Shown here: positions 36,817-44,903 of the stretch, in pieces
Layout of the letters: every line of letters starts with the position of its first letter
How positions within the stretch are numbered: the first letter of the stretch is position 1
DNA from: Bacillus sp. Xin1
Lineage (GTDB): Bacteria; Bacillota; Bacilli; Bacillales; Bacillaceae_G
Direction of reading: 5' to 3'
Assembly: GCF_013314535.1 (NCBI RefSeq)
Contig: NZ_JABUAE010000032.1
Span: 1-54,532, forward strand
Length of the DNA stretch: 54,532 bases
Position numbers and translations under genes: made by a program
Notes under the pieces: generated by a model
What the model saw: only the letters and a program-made list of their open reading frames with translations
Databases searched by the model: none
What the model was told of the DNA's origin: nothing

Positions 36817-37476
36817 TTATTCTGCAGAAGGATCATTTATGATTGCATTGTATAAAAACTGCGCATATTGTTCACGCGTTACTTTCATACTTGGGGCAAA
36901 ATTCCTTTCTCCAACCCCTTGTGCAATGTAATTTGATTGTACTGCGCTAATTGCATCATTCGCCCAATGGCCCGCTGGAACATCAGTAAAGTTATGTGGA
37001 GCTTTCACTTCTAATTCAAAAGCTTGCATAATAACTTGCGCCATCTCTGCACGCGTTAATGTAGCTTTCGGTCTAAAGTTACCATTTTCATCCCCTTGGA
37101 AAATTCCTAGCTCTGTTAAAGCTAAAATTTCTTCTGGAAACATTGTTGAATTTTCATCGATGTCTTCATATGGATTTTCATATTCATCTTGTGGTTCTAT
37201 CCCAAAAGTACGATAAATTAATGCAGCCACCTGTTCACGCGTTACATTATCTCCCATACCAAACATTCCATTTCCATATCCTGCAATAATCCCTTCATTT
37301 GCTAAATCATAAATCGCATCATATGCCCAGTGTCCCCCTGGAACGTCATGAAATACGATTCGATCTGATTTTGGCATTACCTTCTCTTCAGCCTTTACAA
37401 TAGCGCTATCTGTACTTAACAAAACGCCACCCATAATTGTTAATGATGTTACGACTTTTAAAAACTTCTTGTTCAC
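36817..37476 (-). CDS. Secreted protein made of three SLH domains (paralogue 1)
   Basis: 219 residues from a GTG at 37476 (GGGGGC upstream). A signal peptide ends near VKA before EEK. Three S-layer homology motifs follow: DVPGGHWAYDAIYDLANEGI with NVTREQVAALIYR, then LGIFQGDENGNFRPKATLTR, then DVPAGHWANDAISAV with KVTREQYAQFLY. SLH triplets bind pyruvylated secondary cell-wall polymer. No other domain exists, so it is an anchor without cargo, and might block or modify S-layer sites. It is a tandem duplicate of the gene at 37806. Confidence 0.88.
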   Translation of the reverse strand: MNKKFLKVVTSLTIMGGVLLSTDSAIVKAEEKVMPKSDRIVFHDVPGGHWAYDAIYDLANEGIIAGYGNGMFGMGDNVTREQVAALIYRTFGIEPQDEYENPYEDIDENSTMFPEEILALTELGIFQGDENGNFRPKATLTRAEMAQVIMQAFELEVKAPHNFTDVPAGHWANDAISAVQSNYIAQGVGERNFAPSMKVTREQYAQFLYNAIINDPSAE

Positions 37477-37805
37477 AAAATTGCCCCCTATGCATAAGTA
37501 TTTCCACTTCACTATAAATAATTAACAAAACAGGAACAATATAGTTTTTTATATTAGTAGTGACAACTTTGTGAATCATATTACACCTAATGTTTTGTTT
37601 AGTAGATTGATAATAAATGTAATGTAAAATGATTATTTTGATGAAAAACCAACAAAACAGGCAGTTTCCAACAAAATATCCGTTATAAATATAAAATACA
37701 ACTTAAAATCCTGTTATTCTTTAAAAAAAACAAAAAGCACAACGATTCTATCATTGTGCTTTTTTATAGTAACGAAGAGAATTCTCTTCTACTCTATTTT
37801 TCACT
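37477..37805. other. Intergenic region between the two SLH genes
   Basis: This 329-bp stretch is very AT-rich with no ORF. It contains the terminator of the upstream gene (37732-37765: AAAAAGCACAA pairs with TTGTGCTTTTT) and must hold the promoter of the downstream gene, so the paralogues are separate units. Confidence 0.7.
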
Positions 37806-38456
37806 TTATTCTTCTTTCAAATGATAATTAATAATTCCGTTGTATAAAAACTGTGCGTATTGTTCACGTGTTACAGTCATTCCTGGTTCAAACTTCCCAT
37901 TCCCCGCTCCGACTACAACGTTGTTTGATTGCAAGACACTAATCGCATCTGCCCCCCAGAAATTTTTCGGTACATCACGAAACGTATGCTTTTGCTTTAC
38001 CTCAAATTCAAATGCTCTCGTAAGAACTTGCGCCATTTCCGCACGAGTTAATGATGCTTTTGGCCTGAAGTTACCACTTCCATCCCCTTTTAGGATTCCA
38101 CGCTCTGTTAATGCCAAAATTTCTTCTAAAAACATTGTTGAATTTGCATGAAGATCTCTATATGGATTATTCAATGCACCTTGCTTTTCTATTTTCAGCG
38201 TACGATAAATGACGGCCGCTACTTGTTCACGTGTCACCGAATCCCCCACACCAAACCTTTTATTTCCATATCCTTCAATAATTTTGTGATAGGATAAATC
38301 GTAAATCGCATCAAATGCCCAGTGACCTTGCGAAACATCTTCAAATACTTTCATCTCTGGATACTCTTCTGCCTTTACAGAAATTCCATTTGTACTTACA
38401 AATATACTACTCACAATCCCTACTGTAGCCATCGCACGAAATATTTTCTTCTTCAT
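37806..38456 (-). CDS. Secreted protein made of three SLH domains (paralogue 2)
   Basis: 216 residues with a signal peptide (SVKA before EEY) and three SLH motifs in the same order and spacing as the neighbour: VSQGHWAFDAIYDLSYHKI, ERGILKGDGSGNFRPKASLTR and TVTREQYAQFLYN. The two proteins align end to end, so a duplication produced them; divergence is considerable, so it is not recent. No enzyme domain. The ATG has GAAGGAGAG upstream. Confidence 0.88.
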   Translation of the reverse strand: MKKKIFRAMATVGIVSSIFVSTNGISVKAEEYPEMKVFEDVSQGHWAFDAIYDLSYHKIIEGYGNKRFGVGDSVTREQVAAVIYRTLKIEKQGALNNPYRDLHANSTMFLEEILALTERGILKGDGSGNFRPKASLTRAEMAQVLTRAFEFEVKQKHTFRDVPKNFWGADAISVLQSNNVVVGAGNGKFEPGMTVTREQYAQFLYNGIINYHLKEE

Positions 38457-38603
38457 GGCTCTCTCTCCTTCAATTCTATTTTAATTAAAAATAGAAAAAT
38501 AATAGATTGAATCTGATTACCTATATTACATATGATGCACTTCCAAACCATATGAATAGAACTAACAATCTCTAAGATCTATTATTGTGAACTTCACTAT
38601 TAA

Positions 38604-38624
38604 AGGAGAGCCTATTCGCTCTCT
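38604..38624 (-). terminator. Probable terminator after the EamA transporter gene
   Basis: GAGAGC and GCTCTC flank a 6-nt loop with a short T-stretch on the minus strand, 39 bp past the stop. Confidence 0.55.
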
Positions 38625-38662
38625 ATCTATATTAGAAAGTCGAATTGTATGTAAATCTCTTA

Positions 38663-39589
38663 CTAGGAAGCTTCTCTCTTTGCTCCTTTTTTTCCTGCTT
38701 TCGGTTTCCGAAAAGTAAATGCCATACCAACAAAAATAAGGATAATCCCTACTATCTGCATTGTAGTTGGACGAAATCCTGTAAATACTGTATCAAGTAA
38801 AATAGCCACTCCAGGATCTAAGAAGACTAATATGGAAATTAAACGTGTTGGTAAATCTCGTAAACTATCAAAAAATAAATAATAAACAAAACCAGTATGA
38901 ATCAGTCCTGTCGCTGTAATTGCAATCCAATTACTTTGCGTCAAGCCATGAAATTCTCCAAAGTCTACAAATGGTAGTAATAGAAATATCCCTAAAAAAG
39001 TTTGTAAAAATGTCATGGCATAGGCGCTTGTATGTTTAATTCCTTTTCCCAAAAGCGTCGTAAATGCGTAAAATAACGCTGCAAGAAGTGCCCAAACCAT
39101 CCCGGAAGACATCAGTTTCTCTATAGAGACACTCCCATCCACACCTGCGACTAACACAGTGCCACCAAAGCAAATCAGAATCGAAATAATAGATAACATT
39201 GTTAATCTTTCTTTAAACACGACACTCCCAATCATTAATACGATAATAGGTGCGAGATGATATACAGAAATCGCAATCGTCACTGACATAACTTCGAAAG
39301 CTTTAAATAAAAACACCCAGTTAAAGACAAGAAAAACGCCGCAAGCTAATATTTGCAGTACTTCTTTTCGATTCCACTTTTCTTCTTTAAACTGACCTGT
39401 TGCGATCCAGCATAACGTTAAAAATAGCGTGGCACAAATACAACGAACAAACACCAATTCAAATGATGGTAAATTTGTTTTCACTGAAAAAAATCCGATT
39501 GAACCGAAAATAGACATCGATACGATCATTTTTATAGCTGGTAATGATTTTGTTTGGAATAACATACTTGTAGTACTTTTTTGTAACAA
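38663..39589 (-). CDS. EamA/DMT-family transporter
   Basis: 308 residues with about ten membrane helices in two homologous halves, typical of drug/metabolite exporters of the EamA type. The start appears to be a TTG at 39589, 8 nt after a G-run (GGGGGG); a downstream ATG would lose eight residues only. The C-terminus is basic (FRKPKAGKKGAKREAS). The substrate is unknown; relatives export amino acids or other metabolites. Confidence 0.85.
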   Translation of the reverse strand: MLQKSTTSMLFQTKSLPAIKMIVSMSIFGSIGFFSVKTNLPSFELVFVRCICATLFLTLCWIATGQFKEEKWNRKEVLQILACGVFLVFNWVFLFKAFEVMSVTIAISVYHLAPIIVLMIGSVVFKERLTMLSIISILICFGGTVLVAGVDGSVSIEKLMSSGMVWALLAALFYAFTTLLGKGIKHTSAYAMTFLQTFLGIFLLLPFVDFGEFHGLTQSNWIAITATGLIHTGFVYYLFFDSLRDLPTRLISILVFLDPGVAILLDTVFTGFRPTTMQIVGIILIFVGMAFTFRKPKAGKKGAKREAS

Positions 39590-39689
39590 AATAAACGCCC
39601 CCCATTAATCTGAAACGAACATTCACACTTTAATTTCCCCAATATTCTTAACTTTAATTCTACACGAAGTGAAATAAAATGTGAAAAAC

Positions 39690-39730
39690 AAAATAACACC
39701 ACGACACATATTGCGTTGTGGTGTTATTTT
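39690..39730. terminator. Strong hairpin without an adjacent gene
   Basis: AAAATAACACCAC pairs with GTGGTGTTATTTT. It is about 450 bp beyond the M48 protease gene and 100 bp upstream of the transporter start, so the gene it once ended may be lost or replaced by repeats. Confidence 0.7.
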
Positions 39731-39739
39731 AGTATTATT

Positions 39740-39980
39740 TATACGCATGGATGAATCCTCTCTCCCACCCCAAAAAGAAAGGTTTTATTTCCCCTACTTA
39801 TATTTCTATCAATCCATCTCAATTCTCTAGCACCTAAATAACGGCTATTTTAACAAAAACTATCCCACACTCATTGTCTCTTTCTATTTTCACACGGCAT
39901 GGGGAGAAAATAGGACCTGACCGCTTCTACGCATGGACGGACGCTCTCTCTAACCCCTAAAAGAAAGGGGCTTATTTCTT
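39740..39980 (+). repeat. Partial and full copies of repeat family A-D
   Basis: 39740-39795 (ATACGCATGG, CCTCTCTCCCACCC, AAAAAGAAAGG) is a half copy and 39842-39980 a fuller copy (ACACGGCATGGGG, GACCTGACCGCTTCTACGC, CTCTCTCTAACCCC, AAAAGAAAGGGG). They match 43067-43193 and 3896-4020. They lie next to a bcr1 element, as does the 43-kb copy. With bcr1 they explain nearly all of the 592-bp gap 39590-40181. Name unknown to me. Confidence 0.65.
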
Positions 39981-39996
39981 TCCATTTCGCATTCAC

Positions 39997-40155
39997 ATAA
40001 AGTGAAACTTTAATCAGTGGGGGTTTTCTTCATCCCCCACTGATTCTCAGCCCTCACCAATCGGGCTTTTACGGGCAGTTGATCCCCCACCTACCTTCCT
40101 CGTTTCTCTCTGAATCTTGAGGTGGGGGTCTTACTGCCCGTTAATGCGGGATAAA
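39997..40155 (-). repeat. bcr1 repeat, complete (159 bp)
   Basis: ATAAA at both ends (39997-40001, 40151-40155), that is TTTAT on the other strand. The CAGTGGGGG/CCCCCACTG hairpin, the CAATCGGGC block, the inner CCCCCACCT/AGGTGGGGG stem and the CGGGCAGT/ACTGCCCG outer stem are all present. It ends 4 bp before the terminator hairpin of the M48 protease gene. Confidence 0.88.
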
Positions 40156-40158
40156 TAA

Positions 40159-40183
40159 AGAAGCAGCTCACTCGCTGCCCCTT
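40159..40183 (-). terminator. Terminator after the M48 protease gene
   Basis: GCAGC pairs with GCTGC around a short loop, followed on the minus strand by TTCTTTATTTAT; the T-stretch runs into the bcr1 flank. Confidence 0.6.
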
Positions 40184-41444
40184 ATTTCTTCTGCTTCTCA
40201 TACTCCTCAAACGCATGAATTCTCTCAAAAATCGGCGGGTGTGTATATAAGAAAAACTTCACTAACGCTGGCGGATTCACTTGACTTAATCCTGTTTTTG
40301 ATAAATATTGAAATGTCTTCACACCAGACTTTCCATCCTTCGTCATATCTAGCGCATATTGATCAGCTGCTCGCTCTTCTATACGAGATACATAGTTAGA
40401 TAGCGGGCTCACCGCAAAAGATAATACGGAAGAAATCAAGAAAAACAATGGTAGAATGGAGAAACATGCTACTTTCGAAATTTGTAATGTGTCTCCCCAT
40501 TTCCGTACACACATGTTTATAATACGGTAAATCAAATACATCCCTATAAATGTTAATACAATATAACTCGCCACGCCCCAATATATATGTTTCATGACGT
40601 AATGTCCCATTTCATGAGCCATAATAAATAAAATCTCTTTATCTTTCAGTTGCTGGAGCGTTGTATTCCATAATACAATTCGAGAATTCGATCCAATACC
40701 TGTTACATATGCATTTAGCGCATTCGTTTTCTCAGACATATTCACTTCATATACATGTTCAGCTGGAATATGTGCCCTGTCAGCAATTGCTAAAATTTTC
40801 TCTTCTAAGTCTTTATTTTGTAATGTAGAAAAGTCATTGTATAACGGATCAATTACAACGGGCTGTACAAATGTTAAAAAAATTGTAAATGGCACAGATA
40901 ACGCCCAGCCCGCTAACCACCATCGCTTCGGAAATTTATGAATTAACCATAAAAGGACAGAGACGATGAGTAACATTGTAATATAATTTACCCAAAAACT
41001 GATCACATGATCTTTGATCCAGCTCGCTGTTGATTGTGTTGAAATGCCGTAATCAATTGAGATTTGATGACTCAGCCATTGTAGTGGCAGCGCAAGTGCA
41101 GTCGTCAGCAATGATAAATAAAAAAGATAAATAGCAACTTGAATGATCCGTACCTTTGCTGTTTCCTTTGACCATTTTTCAAAGCGTTTGGATACGCCTA
41201 AAACAAGCACAAATAATAGAATAATCCACTCTAAAGGTGTCGTTAAAAAAAAGAGTAAATTTTTCACACGTGAGTAATCCTGACTTAATGTAAGTTCCTT
41301 CGCATTCATAAACGTTTGTGGATCAGCACTTGTTCCTTTATACGCATCTGGAATAATTTCATGATTCCATCCAAATAAATACCAATATATAAATAACGCA
41401 AAACCAACGTACAAAAAAAGTGACCATTTCACAACCTTTTTCAC
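40182..41444 (-). CDS. M48 family membrane metalloprotease (CAAX-protease/Ste24 type)
   Basis: 420 residues from a GTG at 41444, which follows GGAGGAG. About seven membrane helices surround the zinc motif HEMGHYVMKH (HExxH), and the third ligand glutamate lies in RIEERAADQYAL. Ste24/HtpX-like enzymes cut membrane or misfolded proteins; the natural substrate here is unknown. The order of parts and the N-terminal extension match Ste24-type rather than HtpX, which is shorter. Confidence 0.88.
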   Translation of the reverse strand: MKKVVKWSLFLYVGFALFIYWYLFGWNHEIIPDAYKGTSADPQTFMNAKELTLSQDYSRVKNLLFFLTTPLEWIILLFVLVLGVSKRFEKWSKETAKVRIIQVAIYLFYLSLLTTALALPLQWLSHQISIDYGISTQSTASWIKDHVISFWVNYITMLLIVSVLLWLIHKFPKRWWLAGWALSVPFTIFLTFVQPVVIDPLYNDFSTLQNKDLEEKILAIADRAHIPAEHVYEVNMSEKTNALNAYVTGIGSNSRIVLWNTTLQQLKDKEILFIMAHEMGHYVMKHIYWGVASYIVLTFIGMYLIYRIINMCVRKWGDTLQISKVACFSILPLFFLISSVLSFAVSPLSNYVSRIEERAADQYALDMTKDGKSGVKTFQYLSKTGLSQVNPPALVKFFLYTHPPIFERIHAFEEYEKQKK

Positions 41445-41599
41445 GGTATCTCCTCCTCTATGCTGCCTGTCTCTTATTATTGTAAGTTCGTTCTTCCCAA
41501 AATAGAACAAGCTAACAATCAGAATTGTCATTCAATTTTCAATCCCTCTTAAAAAATCCTCGGATTTTTCTTATAAAATGAAACTGGGAGGGATAGAAC

Positions 41600-42184
41600 T
41601 TGAAAAAAATTCATATTACTTTTACATTAGCTTTAATCATTGTAATCGGAATTGGAATTTACTATTTTACAGATTATCGTAAAGCTTCTGCTGAAATACC
41701 ACGCGGGATTGTTATGGAAGATGTAAATGGTACAACGCTATCTTTTGATCAACTACCCAAGAAACTTAAACTCGTAGAATTTATATACACAAAATGCCCT
41801 GATATTTGCCCTGTTACGACCTATAAAATGAAACATTTACGAGACGAATTAGAGAAGGAAAAACTGTTTGGAACAAAGGTTGAGTTCATTACAATTACCA
41901 TTGACCCAAAATTCGATACAAAGGAAATCTTAACTACATATGCGGACACATTTGAAATGAAAAAAACAAAAGGATGGCACTTACTTCGCGGTGATGTAGA
42001 TGAAACGAAACAACTAGCAAATACATTTAACTTTCAGTACCGCGACCCTGGAAGCGGGCTTTATATTCATACTTCAAACTCCTATTTACTCGATGAGAAT
42101 GATCATTTAATTGAAGTTTTTGGTATGGGAGAACGCGGGTTTAACAGTAAAAAAGTACTTGAGAAAATTAAAGATGCATTATGA
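41600..42184 (+). CDS. SCO1/SenC-type copper chaperone
   Basis: 194 residues anchored by an N-terminal helix, with a thioredoxin-like domain outside the membrane. The copper-binding CxxxC is CPDIC in YTKCPDICPVT, and the third ligand His lies in YIHTSNSYLLDE. SCO proteins deliver copper to the CuA site of cytochrome c oxidase. The start is a TTG at 41600 after GGGAGGG. It stands alone, with a terminator at 42291-42316. Confidence 0.9.
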   Translation: MKKIHITFTLALIIVIGIGIYYFTDYRKASAEIPRGIVMEDVNGTTLSFDQLPKKLKLVEFIYTKCPDICPVTTYKMKHLRDELEKEKLFGTKVEFITITIDPKFDTKEILTTYADTFEMKKTKGWHLLRGDVDETKQLANTFNFQYRDPGSGLYIHTSNSYLLDENDHLIEVFGMGERGFNSKKVLEKIKDAL

Positions 42185-42186
42185 AA

Positions 42187-42262
42187 AAGGTAAGTGAAAT
42201 TTTATAGGCGATTCAACAAAGGATATCGACCATTCAGCAAATAACGACAAAGCAAGTGTCTA
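42187..42262 (+). repeat. Short intergenic repeat, copy 2 (first copy at 12884-12960)
   Basis: Matches the 12.9-kb copy along GTGAAATTTTAT, GGCGATT, GGATATCGACCA and AATAACGACAAAG. It begins directly after the SCO1 stop codon, as the other begins shortly after a stop codon. Confidence 0.6.
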
Positions 42263-42290
42263 CTGGATCTTGTTCCCCACCACGCTGCAA

Positions 42291-42316
42291 AACCTCTTCT
42301 GTAATGAGAAGAGGTT
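42291..42316 (+). terminator. Terminator after the SCO1 gene
   Basis: AACCTCTTCT pairs with AGAAGAGGTT, followed by CTTTCTATTTATT. Confidence 0.85.
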
Positions 42317-42360
42317 CTTTCTATTTATTATGCTACGAATTTAAAATCCTATCCATTCTA

Positions 42361-42546
42361 TTATTTCTCTATATGTTTCCTCGGCTCGTATGTTGGAATC
42401 AGAAACGCGCTCATGATCCAACAAACAAGGCCGAAACCACTTATATATTTCCCATATTCATAATTGTTTACATACACTTTGCCTACAATAATTAGGATAA
42501 ATCCAAGTAAAACAACTATATATTCAACTTGTTTTTTCGCCAACAC
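42361..42546 (-). CDS. Small membrane protein, unknown function
   Basis: 61 residues, two hydrophobic segments (VEYIVVLLGFILIIVGKVYV and ISGFGLVCWIMSAFLI). GTG start at 42546 with AAAGGATG upstream. It follows another small membrane gene by 13 bp, suggesting a two-gene unit. I do not recognise a family. Confidence 0.55.
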   Translation of the reverse strand: MLAKKQVEYIVVLLGFILIIVGKVYVNNYEYGKYISGFGLVCWIMSAFLIPTYEPRKHIEK

Positions 42547-42559
42547 AACTCAGCATCCT

Positions 42560-42859
42560 TTATTGAAAAATGTTAACAAAAAAATTAAGATCTTGAAAAG
42601 AAATGGAGCTATATTTCATAATTCCTTGTACAGTTAGAAGTAGTATAAGACCAAGTACACATATATAATTAATTCCATCTTCACTTCTTTTCTCAACTAC
42701 AATTCCGCCCGCAATACATAGCAGCCCTAGAATATGAAGTGCTAAATAAACAAAAAAGTATGCTTCATTCCAGCGAATCCCTACATTCACTGTCGTAATA
42801 ACAATTAAACTCACCATAATCAAATAGAACAGTTTATTTGATCGCATCGTTTCATTCAT
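42560..42859 (-). CDS. Small membrane protein, unknown function
   Basis: 99 residues with about three membrane helices (LFYLIMVSLIVITTVNVGI, FVYLALHILGLLCIAGGIVV and YICVLGLILLLTVQGIM). First of a likely two-gene unit with the gene at 42361. No motif seen. A bcr1 repeat begins 51 bp upstream of its start and may displace its promoter. Confidence 0.6.
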   Translation of the reverse strand: MNETMRSNKLFYLIMVSLIVITTVNVGIRWNEAYFFVYLALHILGLLCIAGGIVVEKRSEDGINYICVLGLILLLTVQGIMKYSSISFQDLNFFVNIFQ

Positions 42860-42909
42860 AGAATCAGATACATTCCTTTCTATATAAATCTTATTAGATT
42901 TTCAAACAT

Positions 42910-43066
42910 ATAAAGTGAAACTTTAATCAGTGGGGGTTTTCTTCATCCCCCACTGATTATTAGTTGAACCAATCGGGCTGTTACGGGCAGTTTATCTCCC
43001 ACCTAACTTCTTTGCTCCCACCGAATTTTGAGGTGGGAGTATTACTGCCCGTTAATGCGGGATAAA
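42910..43066 (-). repeat. bcr1 repeat, complete (157 bp)
   Basis: ATAAA at both ends (42910-42914, 43062-43066). It has the same two-hairpin organisation as the other copies: CAGTGGGGG/CCCCCACTG, then CGGGCAGT/ACTGCCCG enclosing CTCCCACCT/AGGTGGGAG. A copy of the second repeat family (43067-43193) starts at its edge; together they fill the 364-bp gap 42860-43223. Confidence 0.88.
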
Positions 43067-43193
43067 TCGCTGCTATAAGAACAAAAGGTGACCTGCACTC
43101 GTTTTCTCCCTTTGTTTTCACACGGCGTGGGGTAAAGCTTCTATCCATAGACGGATTCTCTCTCCCACCTAAAAAGAAAGGGTTTATATTTTT
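43067..43193 (+). repeat. Repeat family A-D, copy adjoining bcr1
   Basis: Holds ACTCGTTTTCTCCCTTTG, TTTTCACACGGCGTGGGG, AGCTTCTATCCATAGACGG and CTCTCTCCCACCTAAAAAG. The same blocks in the same order occur at 3896-4020 and 39842-39980. It ends 31 bp beyond the stop of the CPBP gene. Confidence 0.65.
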
Positions 43194-43223
43194 CGTTATT
43201 CAATACATTCTATGTTATCTAAA

Positions 43224-44051
43224 CTATAATTCTCTTATTTTATTTGCGTATACTACTGGCACCTCTTTACTCATATAACGACGATTCATAAACAAAAAGA
43301 CAAGCACGAAATTTAATCCAATGATAAAGATAATAAGTCCTGTTAAAAATGGCGTATAAGTAGAAAAATCTGCAAGGCTCATCTTTTCTTCTTTACTGAC
43401 CATAAAAGATGTAATAAGTACAGTAGCGTTATTTAACATATGAATGGTGATAGGCATAAGTAAACTTTTCGTCCGCATGTATACAATTGTTAGAACAATA
43501 CTAAACACAACAGCACCGAGAAAATCAATATGGAAGCAACCAAAGAGAATCGCTGCAACGATCATCCCTTTCCCTGTTCCCCATTTCGCTGCAAAACGCT
43601 GAAATAAAAACCCTCTAAATACAAATTCACATATAATGGGAGCTACCAAAACGATGATTATATATTGAGATATGTATCCACCCGCATTACCTATAATAGG
43701 TTCATTTAATATATCTATAATAAAATTTGGTGTAATCCATGCAAAGCTATACATATATAGTACGAGGTATCCATAACTAAAAAGGCATAGCATTCCTGTA
43801 ATCATTAAAACTTGTAAAAAATTAAATGATTCTCTTCTATTCATAAATACAGTAAACGGCACACGATGACGCTTACATTGATAGAATAACCAAACGGATG
43901 GAAATACGTATAGTACAAGTATGCTTGTAAAAAAAGAAAGTGATATATGAAATGTATTCCCTAGTACTTGTTTACCCATACGTTCAATCAAAACAAGTAG
44001 TGTAAATACAATTAAAAAATATCTGGCTCGCATTGAATAAAACGGATTCAT
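43224..44051 (-). CDS. CPBP-family membrane protein (CAAX-protease-like) with an altered motif 1
   Basis: About 275 residues and seven to eight membrane helices. The ATG at 44051 has AGGAG 7 nt upstream, better than the one two codons earlier. Motif 2 (FGCFH) and motif 3 (HMLNN) are present, but motif 1, normally EExxxR, reads CEFVFR: the first glutamate, the catalytic one in Rce1-type proteases, is cysteine. The protein may therefore lack protease activity or serve another role such as bacteriocin immunity or binding. It is divergent from the response regulator gene. Confidence 0.8.
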   Translation of the reverse strand: MNPFYSMRARYFLIVFTLLVLIERMGKQVLGNTFHISLSFFTSILVLYVFPSVWLFYQCKRHRVPFTVFMNRRESFNFLQVLMITGMLCLFSYGYLVLYMYSFAWITPNFIIDILNEPIIGNAGGYISQYIIIVLVAPIICEFVFRGFLFQRFAAKWGTGKGMIVAAILFGCFHIDFLGAVVFSIVLTIVYMRTKSLLMPITIHMLNNATVLITSFMVSKEEKMSLADFSTYTPFLTGLIIFIIGLNFVLVFLFMNRRYMSKEVPVVYANKIREL

Positions 44052-44099
44052 CCCCATCTCCTCCCCTATGTTACATTTATCATATCATTCCAATCTTAT

Positions 44100-44170
44100 T
44101 TTTAAGCTAAGAAAACCTTAAATTTTCCTTAAAAATCCCATAACTTACAAGAAAATGTTATGATAATCGA
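44100..44170 (+). promoter_or_regulatory. Probable control region of the two-component operon
   Basis: CCTTAAATTTT and CCTTAAAAATC are imperfect direct repeats spaced 14 bp start to start, just ahead of a TTATGAT that could be a -10. OmpR-type regulators often bind such direct repeats, so autoregulation is possible. This is only a pattern match. Confidence 0.3.
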
Positions 44171-44192
44171 TGAAAATAGGGGGCGATTCAGA

Positions 44193-44894
44193 TTGTATCA
44201 TGCAAATATTTTAATTATTGATGACGAAACAGCAATTCTACAACTATTAACTACGATTCTACAAAAAGAAGGTTTTTCCCATATTACAACGGCTACTTCC
44301 GCTGAAGAAGCTTTGCTCTTAGTGGAGAAAAATCATTATGATTTAATGATTTTAGACGTCATGCTTCCAGGACAATCTGGTTTTGATATTTGTCCAATCA
44401 TCCGTCAAAAAACGGACTGTCCAATTTTCTTTCTAACAGCTAAATCATCTGATTTAGATAAAGTATCTGGTTTCTTATACGGGGCAGACGACTATATTAC
44501 AAAACCATTCAATCCGCTTGAAGTTGTCGCTCGTATGAAAGCACAACTTCGAAGACATATGAAACAAGCACCACAACCAATAAAAGAACATACCCTTTCA
44601 TTTGGGAGATTTCAAGTAGATAAACATGCTGCTGAATTAAAAGTAGATGGAGAAATTGTGGAATGCTCAGCTCAGCTCTTTCAACTATTACTCTTTTTCT
44701 GTGAGCATCCAAATTACGTATTTTCAAAAGAAGAGATATACGAAAAAGTATGGGGTGCCCCTGCTTATAATGGTGATGACAATACCGTTATGGTCCATAT
44801 TCGAAAGCTCCGTGAAAAAATTGAACTTGATCCAAGTAACCCGAAGTATATAAAAACAGTGCGCGGGCTTGGATATAAGTTCATTACAAATTAG
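44193..44894 (+). CDS. OmpR-family response regulator
   Basis: 233 residues: receiver domain (1-115) with the acidic pocket DDE (ILIIDDETAI), phospho-acceptor Asp55 (LMILDVMLPGQSG) and the conserved Lys in YITKPFNPLE, then a winged-helix DNA-binding domain (VHIRKLREKIELD). The start is probably a TTG at 44193, 8 nt after GGGGGC, which fits the normal receiver N-terminus better than the more distal ATG at 44160. The kinase gene follows at once. The target genes are unknown; the divergent CPBP gene is one candidate. Confidence 0.9.
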   Translation: MYHANILIIDDETAILQLLTTILQKEGFSHITTATSAEEALLLVEKNHYDLMILDVMLPGQSGFDICPIIRQKTDCPIFFLTAKSSDLDKVSGFLYGADDYITKPFNPLEVVARMKAQLRRHMKQAPQPIKEHTLSFGRFQVDKHAAELKVDGEIVECSAQLFQLLLFFCEHPNYVFSKEEIYEKVWGAPAYNGDDNTVMVHIRKLREKIELDPSNPKYIKTVRGLGYKFITN

Positions 44895-44903
44895 GTGATG
44901 ACT

